Shown here: positions 17,094-25,623 of the stretch, in pieces
Layout of the letters: each line of letters opens with the position of its first letter
Position numbering within the stretch: position 1 is the first letter of the stretch
NCBI RefSeq assembly: GCF_003330845.1
Contig: NZ_CP026121.1
Coordinates: 5,375,501 to 5,439,500 of the forward strand
Direction: 5' to 3'
Length of the DNA: 64,000 bases
Origin: Streptomyces sp. Go-475
GTDB lineage: Bacteria; Actinomycetota; Actinomycetes; Streptomycetales; Streptomycetaceae
Notes under the pieces: generated by a model
The model's input: only the letters and a program-made list of their open reading frames with translations
What the model was told of the DNA's origin: nothing
Databases searched by the model: none
Made by a program: the position numbers and the translations under genes

Positions 17094-18200
17094 GTGACCG
17101 TCGACGACTCGGGCTCCGGCACGGACGCGCAGGGCGCCGACCCCGGCGAGGATCCGCTCGCCCTGCGGCTGGAACAGCTCATCCTGGGCGCCGAGCGCCG
17201 CTACACCCCGTTCCAGGCGGCCCGCAGCGCCGGCGTCTCCATGGAACTCGCCTCCCGCTTCTGGCGGGCGATGGGCTTCGCCGACATCGGGCAGGCCAAG
17301 GCCCTCACGGAGGCGGACGTCCTCGCCCTGCGGCGCCTGGCCGGTCTCGTCGAGGCCGGGCTGCTGAGCGAGGCGATGGCCGTCCAGGTGGCCCGGTCCA
17401 CCGGGCAGACCACCGCGCGGCTCGCCGAGTGGCAGATCGACTCCTTCCTCGAGGGCCTGACCGAGCCGCCGGAACCGGGCATGACCCGCACCGAGGTCAC
17501 GTACCCGATCGTCGAGCTGCTCCTGCCCGAGCTGGAGGAGTTCCTGGTCTACGTCTGGCGCCGCCAGCTCGCGGCCTCGGCCGGACGGGTCGTGCAGGCC
17601 GCCGACGACGAGGAGATGGTCGACCGGCGGCTGGCCGTCGGCTTCGCCGACCTGGTCGGGTTCACGCGGCTGACCCGGCGGATGGAGGAGGAGGAGCTCG
17701 GCGAGCTGGTCGAGGCCTTCGAGACCACGGCCGCCGACCTGGTGGCCGCGAACGGCGGACGGCTGATCAAGACCCTCGGCGACGAGGTGCTGTACGCCGC
17801 CGACGACGCCGGCACGGCCGCCGAGATCGCCCTGCGGCTGATCGAGACCATGGCGCACGACGAGACGATGCCGGAGCTGCGCGTCGGCATGGCGTTCGGC
17901 ACGGTGACCACCCGTATGGGTGATGTCTTCGGTACGACCGTGAACCTGGCCTCCCGGCTCACCTCGATAGCTCCGAAGGACGCCGTCCTCGTCGACACGG
18001 CCTTCGCCGAGGAGCTGATCCGCACGCAGGACGCCCCGGCCTCGGAGGCGGAGGCGGCCGAGGAGGCCGCGGCGGCGGAGAAGGAGGGCGAGGACCCGCC
18101 CGTGTACCGGTTCGCGCTGCAGCCGATGTGGCAGCGGCCCGTGCGTGGGCTCGGCGTCGTGGAGCCGTGGCTGCTCACGCGGCGGGACGGGCGGTCGTAA
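17094..18200 (+). CDS. cya: class III adenylate cyclase
   Basis: The 368-aa protein makes cAMP from ATP. A helical N-terminal regulatory region (residues about 20-150) precedes a class III catalytic domain (about 180-345). Visible residues are the metal-binding Asp in VGFADLVGFTRLT, KTLGDEVLY with the adenine-recognising Lys and second metal Asp, and NLASRLTS with the transition-state Asn and Arg. The C-terminus has an acidic Ala/Glu stretch and a short tail. No membrane span is seen, so it should be cytoplasmic. GTG 17094 follows GGAAGGG. Its position next to birA matches the Streptomyces cya locus. Confidence 0.9.
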   Translation: MTVDDSGSGTDAQGADPGEDPLALRLEQLILGAERRYTPFQAARSAGVSMELASRFWRAMGFADIGQAKALTEADVLALRRLAGLVEAGLLSEAMAVQVARSTGQTTARLAEWQIDSFLEGLTEPPEPGMTRTEVTYPIVELLLPELEEFLVYVWRRQLAASAGRVVQAADDEEMVDRRLAVGFADLVGFTRLTRRMEEEELGELVEAFETTAADLVAANGGRLIKTLGDEVLYAADDAGTAAEIALRLIETMAHDETMPELRVGMAFGTVTTRMGDVFGTTVNLASRLTSIAPKDAVLVDTAFAEELIRTQDAPASEAEAAEEAAAAEKEGEDPPVYRFALQPMWQRPVRGLGVVEPWLLTRRDGRS

Positions 18201-18209
18201 GGGCCCCGC

Positions 18210-18887
18210 TCAGTCGCGGTCGCCCGGTGTGTCCACGCACAGGCCGATGACCGGCACGCACAGGCCCGGGTCCTGCGGCTGCTTCGGGGCGCCGGGCTCG
18301 GGGGCCGGGGCGGGTGCGGTCCGGCTCGGCGCCGGGGTCGGGGCCGGGCGCGGGGTGTCCGCCGTGGGGGCCGGCGCCGGGGCGTTCGGGGTGTCGGGGA
18401 GGGACGTGGCGCTGGGCGCGGCGGCCCTGGGCGTCCGGTCCGTCCGGCGGGCGTCGGTCGTGGTGGCCGGGGCGCGGGAGGCGGCCGGTCCGGCGGCGGC
18501 CGGTGACGGGGTCAGGCCGCCCAGGGCGGCGGGTGACGACGGGCCGGCCTCGGGGGCGGCCGGGAAGCTCGCCGCGGTGTCGGCGGTCTCGTCCGTGCCG
18601 GTGGGGACCGGGTCCGGGCGCGGCTCGGCCTCGACGGTGCCGACGCTGTCGGTGCCCGGCCCTGAGACCAGGCGTACGAGGCTCAGGGCACCCGCGGCCA
18701 GGGCGAGGCCGCCGGCGGCGAGCAGGACCTTGCGGGGACGGGGCTTGCGGTGCCGGCCGCGGACGCGGGGGGCGAAGGAATCGGGTTCCGCCGGGGCCGG
18801 TTCGCCGGGCCTGGCCGGCTCCGGTCGGCGGGGTGCCGTGGCGGCCCCGGTGTTCCGTCGCGGCGTCGCCGGCGTGTTCGTCGTCAT
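18210..18887 (-). CDS. single-pass membrane protein with Pro/Ala-rich exterior
   Basis: The 225-aa product has a basic cytoplasmic N-terminus ending in RGRHRKPRPRK and one membrane span (about residues 55-75). A long low-complexity Ala/Pro/Thr domain follows, and the C-terminus is short and more conserved-looking, with two Cys (CVPVIGLCVD). ATG 18887 is chosen; GTG 18890 shares the same GGAGGGACC Shine-Dalgarno. Function is unknown. It is convergent with the cyclase gene, ending 10 bases from it. Confidence 0.65.
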   Translation of the reverse strand: MTTNTPATPRRNTGAATAPRRPEPARPGEPAPAEPDSFAPRVRGRHRKPRPRKVLLAAGGLALAAGALSLVRLVSGPGTDSVGTVEAEPRPDPVPTGTDETADTAASFPAAPEAGPSSPAALGGLTPSPAAAGPAASRAPATTTDARRTDRTPRAAAPSATSLPDTPNAPAPAPTADTPRPAPTPAPSRTAPAPAPEPGAPKQPQDPGLCVPVIGLCVDTPGDRD

Positions 18888-19077
18888 CACGGTCCCTCCC
18901 GATGCGCACGCGCCCCCAGTGCGCCGTGGCTGACGCACGGTATGCGCTCCGATGGGCGGTCGGGCCCGAGTTGGGGGGATGTCACTCGAACGGGTGGGCG
19001 GGCGGTGGGCGCGGGAACCGGACGCGTCCGCTCTTTCGCGGGTGGGGTGCGGCTGCGATGATCGGAACGGCGATGTT

Positions 19078-19093
19078 GTTAACCCGCGTTAAC
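19078..19093. promoter_or_regulatory. repeated GTTAAC operator upstream of the enoyl-CoA hydratase gene
   Basis: GTTAACCCGCGTTAAC consists of two copies of the palindrome GTTAAC separated by CCGC. It lies directly before the GGAGGGTG ribosome-binding site of the gene at 19105. TetR-type fatty-acid regulators bind sites of similar form, but no regulator gene is adjacent. Confidence 0.55.
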
Positions 19094-19104
19094 CGGAGGG
19101 TGTC

Positions 19105-19905
19105 ATGAGTGAGGAACGGTTCGGGGAGTTCGTGCTGGTGCGGCGGCATGAGCAGGGGCATGTCGCGGAGCTCGTCCTCGACCGGCCCAAGGCCATGAAC
19201 GCCGTGTCGACGGAGATGGCGCGGTGTGTGGCCGGGGCGTGCGCGGCGCTGGGGGAGGACCGGGACGTACGGGTGGTGGTGCTGACCTCGACGCATGAGC
19301 GGGCGTTCTGCGTCGGGGCCGATCTGAAGGAGCGCAACTCGTTCAGCGACGCGGAGCTGCTGCGGCAGCGGCCGGTGACGCGGGGGGCGTACACCGGGGT
19401 GCTGGAGCTGCCGGTGCCGACGGTGGCGGCGGTGCACGGGTTCGCGCTGGGCGGCGGGTTCGAGCTGGCGCTGGCCTGTGACGTGATCGTGGCGGACCGT
19501 ACGGCGGTGGTGGGCCTGCCGGAGGTGTCGGTGGGGGTGATCCCCGGGGGTGGCGGTACGCAGTTGCTGCCGCGGCGGGTGGGAGCGGCCCGGGCCGCTG
19601 AGCTGATCTTCTCGGCGCGGCGGGTGGAGGCCGTGGAGGCGGGCGAGTTGGGGCTGGTCGACCAGGTGGTGGAGGCCGGGCGGGACCGGGAGGAGGCGTT
19701 GGCGCTGGCGGCGCGGATCGCCGGGAACTCGCCGGTGGGGTTGCGGGCGGCGAAGCGGGCGTTGCGGCTCGGGCAGGGGCTGGATCTGCGGGCCGGGCTG
19801 GAGGTGGAGGACGCGGCGTGGCGGGCGGTGGCGTTCTCCGGGGACCGGGCGGAGGGGGTTGCGGCGTTCAACGAGAAGCGGAGGCCGGAGTGGCCGGGCG
19901 AGTGA
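19105..19905 (+). CDS. enoyl-CoA hydratase/isomerase family protein
   Basis: This 266-aa crotonase-fold protein fits the canonical length. It has LVLDRPKAMNAVS, the oxyanion-hole segments AFCVGADLKE and GFALGGGFELALACD, the two catalytic acid positions in PEVSVGVIPGGGGTQLLPR (both Glu/Gly region residues conserved), and FNEKRRPEW at the C-terminus. It should hydrate trans-2-enoyl-CoA in fatty-acid or branched-chain amino-acid degradation. ATG 19105 follows GGAGGGTG. The GTTAAC repeat immediately upstream suggests repression in the absence of acyl-CoA; that is inference. Confidence 0.88.
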   Translation: MSEERFGEFVLVRRHEQGHVAELVLDRPKAMNAVSTEMARCVAGACAALGEDRDVRVVVLTSTHERAFCVGADLKERNSFSDAELLRQRPVTRGAYTGVLELPVPTVAAVHGFALGGGFELALACDVIVADRTAVVGLPEVSVGVIPGGGGTQLLPRRVGAARAAELIFSARRVEAVEAGELGLVDQVVEAGRDREEALALAARIAGNSPVGLRAAKRALRLGQGLDLRAGLEVEDAAWRAVAFSGDRAEGVAAFNEKRRPEWPGE

Positions 19906-19921
19906 GCTGAGGGTTCGTGGT

Positions 19922-20103
19922 CAGGTGCTCGGCGGGGGTGCTGGGGCCGGGTGGGTCCGCGGCCCGGCGGGGCGGGGTGCCTCCCCCAAGCTCCCGGCTT
20001 CGCTCGAGCAGGGGGGACCACCGCGCCCACCCGTGCCGCCCATGGGGGTACCTCCCAGGCCCTTGGGGCGCTGGGGGAGGCACGATGGCCCGCGGCTGAG
20101 TCC
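19922..20103. repeat. dispersed intergenic repeat, copy C (longest)
   Basis: This is the fullest copy of the family also seen at 6308-6420 (reverse orientation, internally deleted) and, in part, at 10508-10675. It is rich in G runs and potential stems such as CCTCCCAGGCCCTTGGGG. No ORF with conserved features lies in it. Confidence 0.7.
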
Positions 20104-20173
20104 GTCCTCGAATCACGTCCTCGTTCGCGTCGTAAACAGGTCAGTCTGGCTGGAAACTCCCTAGCCTGGAGTG

Positions 20174-21322
20174 ATGGGTGAGGACAGACGGCTCGCGGCC
20201 GTCGTCGCGTTGGCTCAGGGGATGGCGGCGGCGCACGGGTCGCGTGAGGCGTGGCGGGCCGCGGCTGCCGGGGCCTGCCGGGCGCTGGGCGGGAGCTTCG
20301 CCGCGCTGTCGGTGTGGGAGCGGGAGCTCGGGCGGCTGAAGGTCCTCGTGAACGTCGGCGAGCTGGCCGAGGGGGAGGAGGAGTTCCCCGAGGACGAGGC
20401 CTATCCGGTGCACCAGTTCGCGGAGATCACCGAGTTCCTGCACGAGCAGTGGGCCGGTGGCGGGGAGCCGGACGCGTGGGTGGAGACCGCCGAGGGGCCC
20501 GCCGCCGGGCAGCCCGGCTACTGCCACCAGCGTGTCGCCGCCCTGCGCCGCCGGGGCCGCGGCTGCTGCGTGGTCGCGCCGATCGTGCTGCACGGCAGGG
20601 CCTGGGGCGAGCTGTACGTGGCCAGGCCGGCCGGTGAACCCGTCTTCGAGCGGGCCGACGCCGACTTCGCCACCGTCCTCGCCTCCGTCGTGGCCGCCGG
20701 CATCGCCCAGACCGAGCGGCTGGAGGAGGCCCGCCGCCTCGCGTACACCGACGCCCTCACCGGGCTCGCCAACCGCCGTGCCGTGGACGTCCGCCTGGAG
20801 CAGGCGATCGAGCGGCACCGCAGGGACGGAGCCGTCGTCAGTCTGGTCGTCTGCGATCTCAACGGGCTCAAGCGGGTCAACGACACCCACGGGCACGCCG
20901 TCGGCGACCGGCTCCTGGAGCGTTTCGGCTCGGTGCTGTCGCTGTGCGGGGCCATGCTGCCGGGGGCCCTGGCCGCCCGGCTCGGCGGGGACGAGTTCTG
21001 TCTGCTCGCCGTCGGGCCGCCCGCCGACCAGGTCGTGAAGGCGGCTGGCGAACTGTGCCGCCGGGCCGCCGAGTTGGAGCTCGGGGACGGTGTGGCCTGC
21101 GGTGTCGCGTCCACCGAGGATCCGATCGGGCCCGTGCGCTCCGCCCGCCGGCTGTTCCGGCTCGCCGATGCCGCCCAGTACCGGGCCAAGGCCGAGCGGG
21201 CGGCCCGGCCGGTGGTGGCCGGCCGGGCCGGGCCCGACGATCCCGTGGTGCGGCTCGCGGACGAGCCGTCCCAGGAGGCCGACGGCGAGCGGCGGCGGTT
21301 CCGCGGCCGGCACGCGCCCTGA
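20174..21322 (+). CDS. cdgE: GAF-GGDEF diguanylate cyclase
   Basis: The 382-aa protein has an N-terminal GAF-like sensor (residues about 5-175) and a GGDEF domain (about 180-340). Catalytic motifs are intact: TDALTGLANRRA, DLNGLKRVND and RLGGDEF. It should make c-di-GMP, which in Streptomyces controls BldD and thus development. No membrane span is seen. ATG 20174 lies 6 bases after a TAGCCT -10, suggesting a leaderless mRNA; GTG 20171 is one codon upstream. The symbol reflects position and architecture matching S. coelicolor CdgE and is moderately certain. Confidence 0.85.
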   Translation: MGEDRRLAAVVALAQGMAAAHGSREAWRAAAAGACRALGGSFAALSVWERELGRLKVLVNVGELAEGEEEFPEDEAYPVHQFAEITEFLHEQWAGGGEPDAWVETAEGPAAGQPGYCHQRVAALRRRGRGCCVVAPIVLHGRAWGELYVARPAGEPVFERADADFATVLASVVAAGIAQTERLEEARRLAYTDALTGLANRRAVDVRLEQAIERHRRDGAVVSLVVCDLNGLKRVNDTHGHAVGDRLLERFGSVLSLCGAMLPGALAARLGGDEFCLLAVGPPADQVVKAAGELCRRAAELELGDGVACGVASTEDPIGPVRSARRLFRLADAAQYRAKAERAARPVVAGRAGPDDPVVRLADEPSQEADGERRRFRGRHAP

Positions 21323-21423
21323 AGCCGCCCGGGCGGTATGACGTATCGGTGTGACGTATCAGTAAGGGGTGAACCCCGCCCCCAGTGGTGACATCATCGA
21401 ATTCACTGCGTACGCTCCTGAAT

Positions 21424-22968
21424 ATGGATATGCACACTGTGGTGGTGGGGACGTCCGGGGTGACCGCGTCCGACGTGCTCGCCGTGGCGCGCGCCGGTGC
21501 CCGGGTCGAGCTCTCCGAGGAGGCCGTGGCCGCCCTCGCCGCGGCCCGCGAGATCGTGGACGCGCTGGCGGCCAAGCCGGACCCCGTGTACGGCGTGAGC
21601 ACCGGCTTCGGCGCCCTGGCGACCCGGCACATCAGCCCGGACCTGCGCGCGCAGCTCCAGCGCAACATCGTCCGCTCGCACGCCGCCGGGATGGGACCGC
21701 GGGTCGAGCGGGAGGTCGTCCGCGCCCTGATGTTCCTGCGGCTGAAGACCGTCTGCTCCGGGCACACCGGCGTCCGGCCCGAGGTCGCGCGGACCATGGC
21801 GGACCTCCTCAACGCCGGCATCACCCCGGTCGTGCACGAGTACGGCAGCCTCGGCTGCTCCGGCGACCTCGCGCCGCTGTCCCACTGCGCGCTGACGCTC
21901 ATGGGCGAGGGGGACGCCGAGGGCCCCGACGGCACCGTGCGCCCGGCCGCCGAACTGCTCGCCGCGCACGGCATCCAGCCGGTCGAACTGCGCGAGAAGG
22001 AGGGCCTCGCCCTCCTCAACGGCACCGACGGCATGCTCGGCATGCTGGTGATGGCCCTGGCCGACCTGGAGACGCTGTACCGGTCCGCCGACGTCACGGC
22101 CGCCCTGTCCCTGGAGGCCCTGCTCGGCACCGACAAGGTCCTCGCCCCCGAGCTGCACGCCATCCGGCCGCACCCGGGGCAGGCCGCCAGCGCCGCCAAC
22201 ATGCTGGCCGTGCTGAAGGGCTCGGGCCTGACCGGGCATCACCAGGACGACGCGCCGCGCGTGCAGGACGCCTACTCGGTGCGCTGCGCCCCGCAGGTCG
22301 CCGGGGCCGGGCGGGACACCATGGCCCATGCCCGGCTCGTCGCCGAGCGCGAGCTGGCCTCGGCCGTGGACAACCCCGTCGTGCTGCCCGACGGGCGCGT
22401 GGAGTCCAACGGCAACTTCCACGGGGCGCCCGTCGCCTACGTGCTGGACTTCCTCGCCATCGCCGCCGCCGACCTCGGCTCCATCGCCGAGCGGCGCACC
22501 GACCGGCTGCTCGACAAGAACCGCAGCCACGGCCTGCCGCCGTTCCTCGCCGACGACGCCGGTGTGGACTCGGGCCTGATGATCGCTCAGTACACGCAGG
22601 CCGCGCTGGTGAGCGAGCTGAAGCGGCTCGCCGTACCGGCGTCCGCCGACTCGATCCCGTCCTCCGCCATGCAGGAGGACCACGTCTCGATGGGCTGGTC
22701 GGCGGCGCGCAAGCTGCGCACGGCCGTCGACAACCTCGCCCGGGTCCTGGCCGTCGAGCTGTACGCCGCCACGCGCGCGATCGAACTGCGCGAGGGGCTG
22801 ACCCCGGCGCCCGCGTCGCGGGCGGTCATCGACGCCCTGCGCGACGCGGGGGTCCAGGGTCCCGGACCCGACCGGTTCCTGGCGCCCGACCTGGCCGCGG
22901 CGGACGCGTTCGTGCGCGAGGGACGGCTGCTGTCCGCGGTGGAGAGCGTCACCGGCCCGCTCCAGTAG
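21424..22968 (+). CDS. hutH: histidine ammonia-lyase
   Basis: This 514-aa enzyme deaminates L-histidine to urocanate, the first step of the Hut pathway. The electrophilic MIO cofactor forms autocatalytically from the triad in GSLGCSGDLAPLSH. Here the triad reads Cys-Ser-Gly rather than the textbook Ala-Ser-Gly. Other motifs are YGVSTGFG, RVQDAYSVRC with DNPVVLPDG, and SSAMQEDHVSMG. MDMHTVVVGTSG is the expected Streptomyces start at ATG 21424. A TACGCT -10 at 21411-21416 ends 7 bases upstream, so the transcript may be leaderless. No other hut gene is adjacent, as usual in this genus. Confidence 0.95.
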   Translation: MDMHTVVVGTSGVTASDVLAVARAGARVELSEEAVAALAAAREIVDALAAKPDPVYGVSTGFGALATRHISPDLRAQLQRNIVRSHAAGMGPRVEREVVRALMFLRLKTVCSGHTGVRPEVARTMADLLNAGITPVVHEYGSLGCSGDLAPLSHCALTLMGEGDAEGPDGTVRPAAELLAAHGIQPVELREKEGLALLNGTDGMLGMLVMALADLETLYRSADVTAALSLEALLGTDKVLAPELHAIRPHPGQAASAANMLAVLKGSGLTGHHQDDAPRVQDAYSVRCAPQVAGAGRDTMAHARLVAERELASAVDNPVVLPDGRVESNGNFHGAPVAYVLDFLAIAAADLGSIAERRTDRLLDKNRSHGLPPFLADDAGVDSGLMIAQYTQAALVSELKRLAVPASADSIPSSAMQEDHVSMGWSAARKLRTAVDNLARVLAVELYAATRAIELREGLTPAPASRAVIDALRDAGVQGPGPDRFLAPDLAAADAFVREGRLLSAVESVTGPLQ

Positions 22969-22987
22969 GGCTCAGCACGCAGGACAG

Positions 22988-23017
22988 GAGGGGCCTCGCC
23001 GACCGGCGGGGCCCCTC
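22988..23017. terminator. bidirectional terminator
   Basis: GAGGGGCC and GGCCCCTC pair around an inner CGCCG/CGGCG stem. The hairpin lies between the convergent hutH and LAXTG-protein genes. Confidence 0.8.
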
Positions 23018-23028
23018 GTGAACTGCGG

Positions 23029-23343
23029 TCAGAAACCCAGCCGTTCCCGGCGGACGGAATACACCACGAACCCGGCGCCCAGCGTGAGGCAGACCGTCCC
23101 GCCGATCACGTACGGCGTGCTGTCGAAGCTGCCGGTGTCGGCCAGCCGGGTGCCGGTGACGGAGTCGTCGGCGGTCGTGGCGGCGATCCGCGCCTGCTCC
23201 GTGACCAGCGGCGACGGGCTCGTCTCGACCGCGTCTCTCACCGGGGTGTCCGACGTCGCGTTGGCGGACGGGACGAACCACAGGGCGCCCAGCAGGGTCG
23301 CCGCGGCGGTGGCGGTCAGCAACGGACGGCGAGCGGATGACAC
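23029..23343 (-). CDS. small sortase-anchored surface protein (LAXTG type)
   Basis: The 104-aa product has an N-terminal signal peptide (residues 1-29, cleavage near SANA) and a short extracellular region of about 35 residues. It then has the sorting motif LADTG, a hydrophobic span (YVIGGTVCLTLGAGFVVYSV) and a basic tail RRERLGF. LAXTG followed by a span and positive tail is the signal for class E sortases of high-GC actinomycetes. The exposed part is too short for an obvious binding domain. The mature protein should be covalently attached to peptidoglycan. Confidence 0.8.
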   Translation of the reverse strand: MSSARRPLLTATAAATLLGALWFVPSANATSDTPVRDAVETSPSPLVTEQARIAATTADDSVTGTRLADTGSFDSTPYVIGGTVCLTLGAGFVVYSVRRERLGF

Positions 23344-23452
23344 GGAATATCGATCCCCTTGTGGCGTCGGCGAATTGGCCGTGTGGGGCGATGTTAGTGA
23401 AAGGCGCGGGTCACAGGAAAGTCACAGGAGCTCTTGGCCGTACGCTCCCGCC

Positions 23453-23791
23453 ATGAGCACTCCAGAGACATCACGGTTTGTCCGGGTTCGCGTGGAGGTC
23501 GTTCTCGAAGTCGAGGACGCCGACGCCGTCACCAAGTCCGCCCTGCGCCGTCTCGCCGACGACGCCGGGATGCCCGCGGCGGAACGGACCCACGCCGAGA
23601 GCGCTGTGACGGAAGACACCGCGGAGGCCCTCGCGTACCTCGTCGACCCGTTCGACCTGGTCAGCCAGGTCCCGGGGGTGGAGCTCCAGCAGGCCTCCTG
23701 GAGCAGCGAACGGATCGACTACGACCCCGATTCGCCGGACTGGGACCTCGACGAGGATGATGTGGTGGACGACGAGGACGGCGACCGCTGA
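23453..23791 (+). CDS. acidic conserved protein, function unknown
   Basis: The 112-aa product starts with a beta-strand-rich segment (RFVRVRVEVVLEVEDADAV) and a central helical region. It ends in a strongly acidic tail of about 25 residues, almost all Asp/Glu. No signal peptide or membrane span is seen. ATG 23453 lies 6 bases after TACGCT, so it is probably leaderless. I do not recognise the family beyond conserved Streptomyces hypothetical. Confidence 0.7.
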   Translation: MSTPETSRFVRVRVEVVLEVEDADAVTKSALRRLADDAGMPAAERTHAESAVTEDTAEALAYLVDPFDLVSQVPGVELQQASWSSERIDYDPDSPDWDLDEDDVVDDEDGDR

Positions 23792-23810
23792 GGCTGTTGG
23801 GGAAACTGGT

Positions 23811-23840
23811 GACCCCGGGCGGCAACCGCCGTCCGGGGTC
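23811..23840. terminator. hairpin terminator
   Basis: GACCCCGG and CCGGGGTC arms enclose a second small stem (GCGG/CCGC). It begins 19 bases after the stop of the preceding gene. Confidence 0.75.
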
Positions 23841-23970
23841 TTCGCGTCTCACGGGGCGCATCGACCGCAGCCGCGTCGTCCGGCACCGTCCGCCGCGGAC
23901 GTGGTGATCCCCACACCTGGGTCACCTGCGGAACCGGACGAACCGGTCGTAGCGTTGAAGGTTCTCGACG

Positions 23971-23986
23971 AGGACTCGTGAGTCCT
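23971..23986. promoter_or_regulatory. inverted repeat upstream of the L,D-transpeptidase gene
   Basis: AGGACTC-GT-GAGTCCT has perfect 7-bp arms. It is followed by two similar segments, CTGACGGGGGCACTTGG and TTGACGGGGACACTCGG, in tandem just before the gene. It may be an operator; no cognate regulator is evident. Confidence 0.4.
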
Positions 23987-24044
23987 GACGGGGGCACTTG
24001 GATTCTTGACGGGGACACTCGGGGTTTTGGGGAAATCGGCAACG

Positions 24045-25310
24045 ATGGAGAAGCGTGTGATGACGGTCAGTAAGCGGCGCAGGGGCCTGACGGTCGCGTC
24101 CGCACTGCTCGGCGGAGTGCTGGTGCTCTCGGCGTGTTCCGGCGGCGACGACAACGCCTCGGGCGGCGACGGCGGCGACAGCTCCCAGTCGAAGGTCGAC
24201 GAGGCCGCGGCCAAGAAGACCTCCGAGGCCCAGATCAAGATCACACCCAAGGACGGCTCGGACAACGCCTCGATCAACAACTCCGCGGCCGTCACGGTGA
24301 GCAAGGGCACGCTCACGAACGTGAAGATGACCACCTCCGACGGCACGGAGGTGAGCGGCCAGATATCCGCCGACAAGACCAGCTGGAAGCCCAGCACGCA
24401 GCTGGAGCGCTCCACCACCTACAAGCTGTCGGCGGAGGCGAAGGACTCCGACGGTCGCGTCGCCCACGAGAACGCCTCGTTCACCACGGTCTCCCCGGCC
24501 AACAGCTTCATCGGCAACTTCACCCCGGACGACGGCACCACCGTCGGCGTCGGCATGCCGGTCTCGATCAACTTCGACAAGGCGATCACCAACAAGGCGG
24601 CCGTCCAGAAGGGCATCAAGGTCAGCACGACCAGCGGCCAGGAGGTCGCCTGCCACTGGTTCAACGCCAACCGCATGGACTGCCGGCCCCAGGACTACTG
24701 GAAGGAAGGCTCCACCGTCACGCTGAAGCTCGCGCTCGACGGTGTCGAGGGCGCCGAGGGCGTCTACGGCGTCCAGCAGAAGACGGTCACCTTCAAGATC
24801 GGCCGCAACCAGATCTCCTACGTCGACGCGAAGACCAAGCAGATGAAGGTCACGCAGGACGGCAAGGTCGTGCGGACCATCCCGATCTCCGCCGGCTCGC
24901 CGGAGAACAAGACCTACCAGGGCATCATGGTGATGTCCGAGAAGTTCAAGGAGACGCGCATGAACGGCGCGACCGTGGGCTTCACGGACGACGACGGCAA
25001 GGGCGAGTACGACATCAAGGACGTGCCGCACGCCATCCGCCTCTCCAGCTCGGGCACGTTCATCCACGGCAACTACTGGGGCGCGAAGTCCATCTTCGGC
25101 AGCGTGAACACCAGCCACGGCTGTGTGGGGCTCCAGGACGCCAAGGGCGCGAACGACCCGAACACCCCGGGTGCCTGGTTCTACAACAACTCGATCATCG
25201 GTGACGTGGTCGTCGTCGAGAACACCGGCGACAAGACCATCGCCCCGGACAACGGCCTCAACGGCTGGAACATGAACTGGACGCAGTGGAAGGCGGGTTC
25301 GGCCGTCTGA
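24045..25310 (+). CDS. lipoprotein L,D-transpeptidase with Ig-like domains
   Basis: The protein (about 421 aa) builds 3-3 cross-links in peptidoglycan. An N-terminal lipoprotein signal ends in the lipobox LSAC (about residue 30), anchoring it outside the membrane. A Ser/Asp-rich linker and two Ig-like beta domains (about residues 65-275) precede the YkuD catalytic domain, with its HGNYWG His and the SHGCVGL cysteine motif. The architecture matches mycobacterial LdtMt2-type enzymes. ATG 24045 is used; ATG 24060 with GGAG eight bases upstream is an equally good start. A strong terminator follows. Confidence 0.92.
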   Translation: MEKRVMTVSKRRRGLTVASALLGGVLVLSACSGGDDNASGGDGGDSSQSKVDEAAAKKTSEAQIKITPKDGSDNASINNSAAVTVSKGTLTNVKMTTSDGTEVSGQISADKTSWKPSTQLERSTTYKLSAEAKDSDGRVAHENASFTTVSPANSFIGNFTPDDGTTVGVGMPVSINFDKAITNKAAVQKGIKVSTTSGQEVACHWFNANRMDCRPQDYWKEGSTVTLKLALDGVEGAEGVYGVQQKTVTFKIGRNQISYVDAKTKQMKVTQDGKVVRTIPISAGSPENKTYQGIMVMSEKFKETRMNGATVGFTDDDGKGEYDIKDVPHAIRLSSSGTFIHGNYWGAKSIFGSVNTSHGCVGLQDAKGANDPNTPGAWFYNNSIIGDVVVVENTGDKTIAPDNGLNGWNMNWTQWKAGSAV

Positions 25311-25332
25311 CGGCTCCCCCGGTCCACGACCC

Positions 25333-25371
25333 GATGCCGCCGTTCGCCCTTCACGGGCGGGCGGCGGCATC
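25333..25371. terminator. hairpin terminator after the L,D-transpeptidase gene
   Basis: GATGCCGCCG pairs with CGGCGGCATC around an inner CGCCC/GGGCG stem. It lies 22 bases after the stop codon. Confidence 0.85.
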
Positions 25372-25623
25372 GTCGTTCGTCGGGCGTGTGCCGGGCATCC
25401 CCCTGTCAAGGAGAACACGCGTGCGTAATTGCCCAACCCTGTAACGGCGTTCCGGCGGCCGTGTAACAGTCGGCCGACGAAATTCTCAGCTTCTTCTCAT
25501 CTATTGAGCACCTGATCACCCCTCGGCATACTGCCTATTCCGGGGGGTGTACGCGTATGCGTGCGAGACCACCCCCGGCCGGGTGAACGGGGAATTCGCC
25601 CGGTACTTCTGCAAGGGGGAAAC
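25372..25623. other. leader and promoter region of the subtilisin gene
   Basis: No gene is seen. The stretch 25475-25545 is AT-richer than its surroundings and likely holds the promoter. An upstream in-frame extension of the protease ORF to 25561 is not signal-peptide-like and is treated as untranslated. Confidence 0.5.

Noticed and set aside
23932-23950. GGAAC and TCGTA as a SigE-type promoter before the L,D-transpeptidase gene
   Set aside because: The spacing between the two elements is about 10 bases, too short for the SigE consensus.
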